This document shows, piece by piece, positions 58,359 to 64,000 of a DNA stretch of 64,000 bases. Within the stretch, counting starts at the first letter, position 1. Each line of letters opens with the position of its first letter. The translations under genes and the position numbers were made by a program. The stretch is from Bradyrhizobium sp. CB1015 (lineage in GTDB: Bacteria; Pseudomonadota; Alphaproteobacteria; Rhizobiales; Xanthobacteraceae), in NCBI RefSeq assembly GCF_025200925.1, contig NZ_CP104174.1:5146001-5210000 (forward strand), given 5' to 3'. The notes beneath the pieces are model-generated. The model was not told where the DNA came from. It worked only from the letters and a program-made list of their open reading frames with translations, and did no database searches.

Positions 58359-59492
58359 ATGAATGAAGCGCCCCGCATCCGGCCGGAACGGAACGTCGAG
58401 CTCGGTGCCAGCGACGAGCCGTTCCAGAACCTGCACGAGTTCGTCCGGAAGGCGCGCGCCAACCTCAACCAGAATGCCTGGGACTACATCGTCGGCGCCG
58501 CCGAGACCGAGACCACGATGCGGCGCAACCGCATGGCGCTCGACGAGATCGCCTTCCGCCCGCGCGTGCTGCGCGACGTGCGCAAGGTCGATGGCAGCGT
58601 CGAGCAGTTCGGCCGCAAGATGCGGCTGCCGGTGCTGCTGGCTCCCGTCGGCGCACTCGAAATCTTCGATCCGGATGGCGCGGCGAGCGTCGCGCGCGCT
58701 GCAGGCACGTTCGGCGCGGCGCACATGCTGAGCTCGGTGTCCGAGCCCGGTCTTGAGAAGACCGCCGAGGCTGCTCCCGATGCACTGCGTCTCTATCAGC
58801 TCTATGTCCGCGGCGACGATGCCTTCGTTGCCGACGTCGTCAGCCGGGCCGAGAAGAATGCTTATGCCGCCTTCTGCCTCACCGTCGACACCGCCCATTA
58901 CAGCCGTCGTGAACGTGACATCGCCAAGCGCTACGTTCGCGAGAGCCGCCTGCGCGCCACCGGCGGCGATTTCCAGAAGGGCCTGGAGTGGCGGACCGTG
59001 AAGATGATCAAGGACAAGTTCAAAATTCCGCTGATCCTCAAGGGCATCGCCACCGCCGAGGATGCGCAGATCGCGCTCGATCACGGCGTCGAGTGGATCT
59101 ACGTCTCCAATCACGGCGGCCGCCAGCTCGACCACGGCCGCGGCGCCATGCACGTGCTGCCGGAGATCGTCAACGCCGTGAAGGGCCGCGCCAGGATCAT
59201 GGTCGACGGCGGCTTCTGCCGCGGCACCGACATCGTCAAGGCGATCGCGGCGGGCGCCGACCTCGTCGGCATCGGCCGGCTGCAGTGCTGGGCGCTGGCG
59301 GCAGCCAGCGAAGCCGGCGTCGCGCGGATGCTGGAGCTGCTCGAAGACGAGGTGCTGCGCTGCCTCGGCCTGCTGGGCGCCACCTCGTTCGCCGAGATCG
59401 ACAAATCCTGCCTGCATCCGGCGACCGCCACCAACGCGCCCAGCGTGTTCAGCGCGTTCCCGCTGTTCGACCACGAGCCCTATCGTTACTGA
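58359..59492 (+). CDS. FMN-dependent alpha-hydroxy-acid oxidase/dehydrogenase
   Basis: A 377-residue TIM-barrel flavoenzyme of the lactate/glycolate oxidase family, oxidising L-2-hydroxy acids. The catalytic His and FMN-phosphate loops are in YVSNHGGRQLDHGRG, VDGGFCRGTDIVKAI and LVGIGRLQCWALAA; the N-terminal half has APVGALEIFDPDGAASVARAA and a LYQLYVRGD motif. GGGAGG lies 7 bases before ATG 58359. It is followed 28 bases later by a HAD phosphatase gene. The substrate is not evident. Confidence 0.9.
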   Translation: MNEAPRIRPERNVELGASDEPFQNLHEFVRKARANLNQNAWDYIVGAAETETTMRRNRMALDEIAFRPRVLRDVRKVDGSVEQFGRKMRLPVLLAPVGALEIFDPDGAASVARAAGTFGAAHMLSSVSEPGLEKTAEAAPDALRLYQLYVRGDDAFVADVVSRAEKNAYAAFCLTVDTAHYSRRERDIAKRYVRESRLRATGGDFQKGLEWRTVKMIKDKFKIPLILKGIATAEDAQIALDHGVEWIYVSNHGGRQLDHGRGAMHVLPEIVNAVKGRARIMVDGGFCRGTDIVKAIAAGADLVGIGRLQCWALAAASEAGVARMLELLEDEVLRCLGLLGATSFAEIDKSCLHPATATNAPSVFSAFPLFDHEPYRY

Positions 59493-59520
59493 CGTGCCAA
59501 ACTGAAGTGAAAAGGACGCA

Positions 59521-60144
59521 ATGACATCGCTCTCTCCCGGCAGCGCGGATGCGCTGCTGTTCGACCTCGGGCGCGTGGTGCTCGACATCGACTTCTCCAA
59601 GGCGATCGCCTGCTGGGCGGGACATGCCGGCTGCCAGCCCGAGGCCATCATCGCGCGCTATGTGCGTGACGAAGCCTACCGCCTGCACGAGATGGGCAAG
59701 ATCAGCGACGCAGACTATTTCGCCTCGCTGCGCTCCTCGCTCGGGATCGGTATTTCGGACGCGCAGTTCCTGGAAGGCTGGAACGCGATCTTCGCCGGCG
59801 AGATGCCCGATATTGCCGAGTTGCTGGCGCGCGCGGCCAAGCAGATGCCGCTCTATGCCTTCTCCAACACCAATCGGCCGCACGTCGACTATTTCTCGAA
59901 GGAATATGCTGGCCTGCTCGGCCATTTCCGCGAGCTTTATTTGTCCTCCAGCATCGGGCTGCGCAAACCGGATGCCGAGGCGTTCGACCACGTCGTCGCG
60001 GCCATCGGCGTGCCGGCCGACCGCATCGTGTTCTTCGATGATCTCGCCGAGAACATCGAGGGAGCGCGGGCGCGCGGCTTGACCGCCGTGCATGTCACCT
60101 CGCCGCTTGATGTCGGGAACGCATTGAAAGCGCTGGGGATCTGA
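59521..60144 (+). CDS. HAD-IA family hydrolase (YihX-like)
   Basis: A 207-residue HAD phosphatase. Motif I is LLFDLGRVVLDIDF, where the usual second Asp (DxD) is replaced by Gly, as in the YihX subgroup; motif II is YAFSNTNRPH and motif IV VFFDDLAENIEGARA. YihX acts on alpha-glucose 1-phosphate in E. coli; the substrate here is unknown. It is probably co-transcribed with the hydroxy-acid oxidase gene. Confidence 0.88.
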   Translation: MTSLSPGSADALLFDLGRVVLDIDFSKAIACWAGHAGCQPEAIIARYVRDEAYRLHEMGKISDADYFASLRSSLGIGISDAQFLEGWNAIFAGEMPDIAELLARAAKQMPLYAFSNTNRPHVDYFSKEYAGLLGHFRELYLSSSIGLRKPDAEAFDHVVAAIGVPADRIVFFDDLAENIEGARARGLTAVHVTSPLDVGNALKALGI

Positions 60145-60256
60145 GCCACAGGAAGTCGGACCGTGCTCAGTTCCAGGAGCTAAATTTGCTTGAGATGCGG
60201 AACCCAATCACTTTGTGCATTTTTATACAGAGTTCCGGGAACGGAATACCACCTTT

Positions 60257-60272
60257 CGGACTCATGAGTCCG
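60257..60272. promoter_or_regulatory. Perfect 16-base palindrome before the 67-residue protein gene
   Basis: CGGACTCATGAGTCCG is fully self-complementary and lies 28 bases before the GTG at 60301. A palindrome of this length could be an operator for a dimeric repressor. It could also be a short hairpin in the leader, which cannot be told apart from sequence. Confidence 0.35.
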
Positions 60273-60300
60273 TTGGGACTTCTACATTGGATCGATCGAC

Positions 60301-60504
60301 GTGCTGGGCAAGACCTATCTCACCAAGCAAGCCTCTCTCCTGCTCGAATTCGCCAGAACCACCTCGGATTCTGACCTCTCCGCCAAGCTGATCAGCAAGG
60401 CCGCCGACCTGAAATCCCAGGCCGATCCGCTGCCCGACAAGGATCAGGGTCCCAAGCCGCCCGACGTTGTGGACGTCAGTCCGGGCGATCTGACGGGGCG
60501 TTGA
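60301..60504 (+). CDS. Small conserved hypothetical protein
   Basis: A 67-residue soluble protein beginning at GTG 60301 (VLGKTYLTKQASLLLEFART...). It has a helical N-terminal half (ASLLLEFARTTSDSDLSAKLISKAADLKSQ) and a Pro/Asp-rich tail (PPDVVDVSPGDLTGR). I believe similar short proteins occur in Bradyrhizobium, but no function is known. It is followed by a 27-residue membrane peptide gene 4 bases on. Confidence 0.55.
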   Translation: MLGKTYLTKQASLLLEFARTTSDSDLSAKLISKAADLKSQADPLPDKDQGPKPPDVVDVSPGDLTGR

Positions 60505-60507
60505 ACG

Positions 60508-60591
60508 ATGTTGGCCGTGGCGCTCGTCATTCTCGTCCTTGCCATGGCTCCGGTCTGTCTCGTCTTCCGCATCATGCCGCGGCGCACTTGA
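60508..60591 (+). CDS. Possible 27-residue membrane peptide
   Basis: ATG 60508 starts a 27-residue frame that is almost wholly hydrophobic (MLAVALVILVLAMAPVCLVF) with a basic end (RIMPRRT), i.e. a single membrane helix with a positive tail. GGGG lies about 10 bases upstream. It is only 4 bases after the stop of the preceding small gene, which suggests coupling. Small size makes it uncertain. Confidence 0.4.
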   Translation: MLAVALVILVLAMAPVCLVFRIMPRRT

Positions 60592-60715
60592 GCCGACCTC
60601 CTCCACCCCGCGATCACGCAGGATAAATCATCCCGCGTGCTGCTTTGCCTCACGCCTGCTCTCGGCTAGAACTCTCGCCGCCCATTTGACTTATGTGCCC
60701 AGCAGGAGTTCGCCC

Positions 60716-61924
60716 GTGGCCCTGATGCCGGTTTCTGACGCGCTCGCCGCGGTGCTGGCCGGCGCCGAGCCGCTGGCTGAAGAGATGGTTTGCCTCGACG
60801 AGGCCTACCATCGTGTGCTCGCACATGATGTCGCGGCGCGGCGCACGCAGCCGCCGGAGGCGATGTCGGCGATGGACGGCTATGCCGTACGCGCGGCCGA
60901 CGCGGCAATCGATTCCAGGCTGACCGTCGTCGGTGAGGTCGCGGCGGGTCGGCCGTTCGCGGGAAGGGTCGGCCCTGGCGAAGCCGTGCGGATCTTCACG
61001 GGCGGCGTCGTTCCCGACGGCGCCGATGCCGTCGTGATTCAGGAGGACACGGTTGCCGACGGTAAGCATGTCACGATCAAGGAAGCTGCAACTTGGGGCC
61101 GGCACATCCGCCCTGCAGGCGTCGACTTCCGCGAAGGGGACGTGCTGCTGCGCAAGGGAACCCGTCTCACCGAGCGCGATCTCGCCCTCGCCGCGGGAAT
61201 GAATCATCCGCATCTCGCCGTTATCCGCCGCCCGAGGGTCGCGATTCTCGCCAGTGGCGATGAGCTGGTGATGCCGGGCGCCGCGCCCGGTCCCGGCCAG
61301 ATCGTCTATTCCAACGGCTATGCCCTGCACGCGCTCGCCCGCAGCGAGGGCGCCGAGACCATCGACCTCGGAATTGCCGCCGACACGCTGGAGGCCACGT
61401 CCGCCGGCATCCGCCGCGCACGCGAGAGCGGCGCCGACATCCTGGTCACGACCGGAGGTGCCTCGGTTGGCGACCACGATCTGGTCCAGCAGGCGCTCAA
61501 GAGCGAAGGCATCGCGATGGCGTTCTGGAAGATCGCGATCCGGCCCGGCAAGCCGATGATGCACGGTCGACTCGGCGCGATGCGCGTGATCGGCCTGCCC
61601 GGCAATCCCGTGTCGTCATACGTGTGCGCCTTCCTGTTCATGGTGCCCTTGATTCGCGCCCTGGCGGGCCGTTCAGTGATCCATCATCAGCGCGAGCGCG
61701 CCGTGCTGGGCCGCGACCTCGGCGCCAACGACCAGCGCGAAGATTATCTGCGTGCGCGGCTGGAGGCGCGCGATGACGGCACGCGCGTCGCCCTTCCCGT
61801 CAGCCATCAGGACTCCTCCCTGCTTGCGAATCTCGCTGCGGCACAGGTACTTCTCGTGCGCGCACCGTTCGCGCCGAAGGCCGAGGCCGGCACGCCCTGC
61901 GAGGTGCTGCGGCTACCCGTCTGA
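60716..61924 (+). CDS. moeA: Molybdopterin molybdenumtransferase
   Basis: A 402-residue enzyme inserting molybdate into adenylylated molybdopterin. GTG 60716 is the start, with AGGAG 8 bases upstream. Motifs: MSAMDGYAVRAAD, IFTGGVVPDGADAVVIQED, ASGDELVMPG, TGGASVGDHDLV, FWKIAIRPGKPMMHG and GLPGNPVSS. It acts with MoaC, whose gene lies about 15 kb upstream, and precedes lexA; moaC-moeA-lexA is normally contiguous in relatives as I recall. Confidence 0.96.
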   Translation: MALMPVSDALAAVLAGAEPLAEEMVCLDEAYHRVLAHDVAARRTQPPEAMSAMDGYAVRAADAAIDSRLTVVGEVAAGRPFAGRVGPGEAVRIFTGGVVPDGADAVVIQEDTVADGKHVTIKEAATWGRHIRPAGVDFREGDVLLRKGTRLTERDLALAAGMNHPHLAVIRRPRVAILASGDELVMPGAAPGPGQIVYSNGYALHALARSEGAETIDLGIAADTLEATSAGIRRARESGADILVTTGGASVGDHDLVQQALKSEGIAMAFWKIAIRPGKPMMHGRLGAMRVIGLPGNPVSSYVCAFLFMVPLIRALAGRSVIHHQRERAVLGRDLGANDQREDYLRARLEARDDGTRVALPVSHQDSSLLANLAAAQVLLVRAPFAPKAEAGTPCEVLRLPV

Positions 61925-61985
61925 GCTGCCGGGCCACACGTATTCCGCGAGCTTGGCATCGTTCACCATAAATTAAGCAGTTGCG

Positions 61986-62000
61986 GAACACATATCGAAC
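61986..62000. promoter_or_regulatory. Alphaproteobacterial LexA (SOS) box
   Basis: GAAC-ACATATC-GAAC fits the GAAC-N7-GAAC direct-repeat LexA box of alphaproteobacteria exactly. It lies 101 bases before the lexA ATG and implies autoregulation of lexA by its own product. A further GAAC-like sequence (GTTC at about 62013) follows. Confidence 0.85.
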
Positions 62001-62100
62001 ATATAGTGTCCGTTCATGATTTGTTTCGAGGATGTAGCGGCTTATTGCCGACTTCGTCGTCTCGGAATCGAACGACATCAACCGGGGGACTTTGGTCGAG

Positions 62101-62802
62101 ATGTTGACGCGCAAACAATACGAGCTTCTGCGGTTCATCAGCGAACGTCTGAAGGAAAGCGGCGTGCCGCCGTCCTTCGACGAGATGAAGGATGCGCTCG
62201 ACCTGCGCTCGAAGTCAGGCATCCATCGCCTGATCACTGCGCTCGAGGAGCGCGGCTTTATTCGCCGCCTGCCCAACCGCGCCCGTGCCATCGAGGTGAT
62301 CAAGCTGCCCGAGCTCCAGGCCGCCGCCGGCAATCGCCGCGGCTTCACCCCGAGCGTCATCGAGGGCAACCTTGGCAAGGTGCGCGCGAGCTCCAGCCCC
62401 CCCGCGGACGAGAGTGAGCGCCCCGTCGCGGTACCCGTGATGGGCCGCATCGCGGCCGGCACGCCGATCGAGGCGCTGCAGACCCGCAGCCACACCATCA
62501 GCGTACCGCCGGACATGCTCGGCTCGGGCGAGCACTACGCGCTCGAAGTGCGGGGCGATTCGATGGTCGAGGCCGGCATCCTCGACGGCGACATGGCGCT
62601 GATCCAGCGCAATGAGACCGCCAATACCGGCGACATCGTGGTGGCGCTGATCGACGACGAGGAGGCCACGCTCAAGCGCTTCCGCCGCCGCGGCGCCTCG
62701 ATCGCGCTCGAACCCGCCAATGCGGCCTACGAGGTCCGCATTCTTCCGCCGAACCGCGTGAAGATCCAGGGCAAGCTGATCGGGCTTTACCGGAAGTACT
62801 GA
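62101..62802 (+). CDS. lexA: SOS repressor LexA
   Basis: A 233-residue repressor-protease. The N-terminal winged helix ([38 protein letters not shown]) binds the SOS box. The C-terminal S24 domain has the Ala-Gly cleavage site in [13 protein letters not shown], nucleophile Ser in [11 protein letters not shown] and Lys in EEATLKRF. I use ATG 62101 ([10 protein letters not shown]) by comparison with known alphaproteobacterial LexA; an in-frame TTG 9 bases upstream is the alternative. A LexA box precedes it. Confidence 0.97.
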   Translation: MLTRKQYELLRFISERLKESGVPPSFDEMKDALDLRSKSGIHRLITALEERGFIRRLPNRARAIEVIKLPELQAAAGNRRGFTPSVIEGNLGKVRASSSPPADESERPVAVPVMGRIAAGTPIEALQTRSHTISVPPDMLGSGEHYALEVRGDSMVEAGILDGDMALIQRNETANTGDIVVALIDDEEATLKRFRRRGASIALEPANAAYEVRILPPNRVKIQGKLIGLYRKY

Positions 62803-63089
62803 TACCGAAAGTCGCGAGCGCCGCGCGCGCTTCGATCGGTATGGTCGATGCAAGATTGGAGCGGATACTTGTCCGCTCCGGCTGGATGGTCTCTCTGGTT
62901 TCTGCGCTGACTGTCCGGCCCCTCCTCCCGCGCGACATTCGCCCATGCAGACACGCAGCCCTTTCGCTCCGCCGGTAGAGTTGTGCCGGCAGCGCTGATA
63001 GTGCCGGCCAAATGCAAGGACGCGAGGTTTGTTCCTATCGAATCCGGGAAAGATAATGTGATCGCGTGCTGCGGATGCGAGCCGCAGAT
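62803..63089. other. Gap between lexA and the conserved small protein gene
   Basis: Together with the leader that follows, 386 bases separate lexA from the next start. GGAGCGGATACTTGTCCGCTCC near 62856-62877 is an inverted repeat without a T-run and might mark the lexA mRNA end. I see no gene or RNA with known features in 62803-63089. Confidence 0.45.
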
Positions 63090-63120
63090 TTGCCTACAAC
63101 CAAGCAGAGCGTTGTATACT
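63090..63120 (+). promoter_or_regulatory. Sigma-70-like promoter of the conserved small protein gene
   Basis: TTGCCT (63090-63095) and TGTATA (63113-63118) are separated by 17 bases; TATACT overlaps the -10 at 63115. The transcript would start near 63125, giving a leader of about 64 bases that contains the two hairpins described next. Confidence 0.5.
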
Positions 63121-63136
63121 TCCACCCTGATAGAGG

Positions 63137-63181
63137 CCTGCGCCTCCAAAGGAGGTGCGGGTCGCTATCCTCGCATGAGGA
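63137..63181 (+). promoter_or_regulatory. Leader with two hairpins, the second covering the ribosome-binding site
   Basis: Hairpin 1 pairs CCTGCGCCTCC (63137-63147) with GGAGGTGCGGG (63151-63161), an 11-base-pair stem (two G-U pairs) with loop AAA. Hairpin 2 pairs TCCTC (63168-63172) with GAGGA (63177-63181), loop GCAT; GAGGAG is the Shine-Dalgarno sequence of the gene at 63189. This arrangement could shut down translation until the second hairpin melts, as in an RNA thermometer, or switch through competition by the GGAGG of hairpin 1. It is not a known riboswitch to me. Confidence 0.45.
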
Positions 63182-63188
63182 GCACCCG

Positions 63189-63623
63189 ATGTGTGACTAC
63201 AGCCTGCATGCCGTCGCGACGCGCCCCGCTGAAGTTGGCGAGACGATCGTCACGACAACCTTCCGCGGCACCTCGACACGCGGCTTCGCCTCCGAAGCCG
63301 ATCTGTCCGTCGCGGTCTGCCTGCTGCCGGGAACGGAGCTCGCTTTCGCCGACAACGTCCGTTACGACAACCGCTGGATCTGGACGCGCACCGTCAACTC
63401 CCGCGTTGGCAAGTTCGGCAAGATCGACCCGCACATTCCCGATCGCCATCATGACGCGATCGAATTTCCCGACGGCAAGTACGTGCTGGTGACACAGCTC
63501 GTCGAAGGCCAGCGCGCGACCGTGCTGCAACTGCCGGTTACCCAGCCTCTTGGTGAGCGCGAGCACAAGCCGCAGGTCGTCGCCGACACGCGGTCCACGA
63601 TCACGCGCCTGCCGATCGGCTGA
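63189..63623 (+). CDS. Conserved hypothetical protein
   Basis: A 144-residue soluble protein starting MCDYSLHAVATRPAEVGE, a beginning I recall from a family common in Bradyrhizobium and without assigned function. It is mostly beta-strand (ETIVTTTFRGTSTRGF, SVAVCLLPGTELAFADNVRYDN), with a His pair (DRHHDAIEF) near the middle. The ATG follows GAGGAG, which the leader can mask in a hairpin. No neighbour shares its strand downstream. Confidence 0.75.
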   Translation: MCDYSLHAVATRPAEVGETIVTTTFRGTSTRGFASEADLSVAVCLLPGTELAFADNVRYDNRWIWTRTVNSRVGKFGKIDPHIPDRHHDAIEFPDGKYVLVTQLVEGQRATVLQLPVTQPLGEREHKPQVVADTRSTITRLPIG

Positions 63624-63750
63624 CGTCGTCGCCCCCCGGCCGATGGGTCGAGGGCCAGAATTGAAATGCCATCGCCGGCCGAGGCCGGCGAGATGGTAGG
63701 GTTTGCGTCCTGCGGGAATCCCGTCGGACGGACATCCCTCGCGTCTATCC

Positions 63751-64000
63751 TCAATCGTCGGCCTGCAAGTCGGCCTCCGATGGCGTTGCGTCCCGGTTGC
63801 GGGGCACGGCCGTCTTCGGCACAAGGTTGCGGTCGAAATCCCCCTCGCCGGCGCCGGCCGGCAGCCAGGGACGGCTTGCTCCTCTCGCCCTCACCGCCTG
63901 CACCGAGAAACCCTCTCCGCTTCGCGTCAGAGCCAGCGCGCCCTGACTGGCAAGACGCGCCCGATCGACCACCATCGCCGCGCAGTCGGGCGGCGCGGGC
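63751..64000 (-). CDS. comEC: C-terminal end of a ComEC/Rec2-family protein (cut by the window edge)
   Basis: The minus-strand frame enters from the right edge with PAPPDCAAMVVDRARLASQG and stops at 63751 after SEADLQADD. The pattern of a C-terminal PPDCAA ... VDRxxL xxxGALAL fits the beta-lactamase-like tail of alphaproteobacterial ComEC, the DNA-uptake channel, and comEC follows lexA in related genomes as far as I recall. Only about 82 residues are visible, so the identification rests on this end and on context. Confidence 0.6.
   Translation of the reverse strand, partial: PAPPDCAAMVVDRARLASQGALALTRSGEGFSVQAVRARGASRPWLPAGAGEGDFDRNLVPKTAVPRNRDATPSEADLQADD

Overview
The window looks like chromosome of a slow-growing rhizobium, most likely Bradyrhizobium or a close relative. 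It is GC-rich and gene-dense. It carries an alphaproteobacterial LexA box (GAAC-N7-GAAC) in front of lexA, a PDH operon with a lipoyl domain on E1-beta, FixJ/NodW-type regulators, and dispersed palindromic intergenic repeats of the kind common in Rhizobiales. No rRNA, tRNA, CRISPR array, transposase or integrase was recognised.

Layout. 1-7.7 kb: the start of a membrane sensor gene, a lytic transglycosylase, a minus-strand operon of four very small proteins (three sharing a CxxC...CxxxC zinc-ribbon-like motif), and a triple-PAS kinase with two response regulators. 7.8-16.6 kb: a minus-strand metabolic run ending in the pyruvate dehydrogenase operon (pdhA, pdhB, DUF5076-like, deaminase, pdhC, small membrane protein, lpdA), followed by threonine synthase and a TctC-type binding protein. 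16.8-26.1 kb: aldehyde dehydrogenase with an AcoR-like regulator lacking its AAA+ domain, FtsB/DivIC, FMN reductase, MDR oxidoreductase, enolase, Vgb-like lyase, queF and an orphan molybdate-type binding protein.

26.2-33.5 kb is a decayed, recombined region: a glutaminase-STAS-cNMP fusion broken by one missing base, fragments of a cyclase-family gene, a CobW GTPase and an MFS transporter, then a Baeyer-Villiger monooxygenase/esterase/AraC cluster lying between two direct copies of the MFS 3' end. 33.5-45.5 kb is a housekeeping block: MFS, kdsA, NIPSNAP, a TPR protein, pyrG, secG, tpiA, ppiD, trpD, trpC, moaC.

45.6-60.6 kb separates moaC from moeA and is probably accessory. It holds a GGDEF-EAL protein and then a minus-strand block that reads as an electron-transfer and metal/redox envelope system: OpgC, DUF1622-like membrane protein, Met-rich LTXXQ protein, a membrane-anchored FAD/NAD/[2Fe-2S] reductase, a diheme-type cytochrome b, a seven-CxxCH cytochrome c, a secreted Cys/His protein and an ECF sigma factor with a Cys-rich tail and no visible anti-sigma gene. 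A His-rich repeat protein with a FixK-type box lies beside it, followed by a CtpA protease, an FMN-dependent hydroxy-acid oxidase, a HAD phosphatase and two tiny genes. The window closes with moeA, lexA, a conserved small protein behind a hairpin leader that may mask its ribosome-binding site, and the 3' end of comEC.

Most promising for follow-up: the redox block at 48.4-56.6 kb, the zinc-ribbon microprotein operon at 3.0-4.2 kb, the frameshifted glutaminase fusion, the duplicated MFS ends around the monooxygenase island, and the hairpin leader at 63.1 kb.
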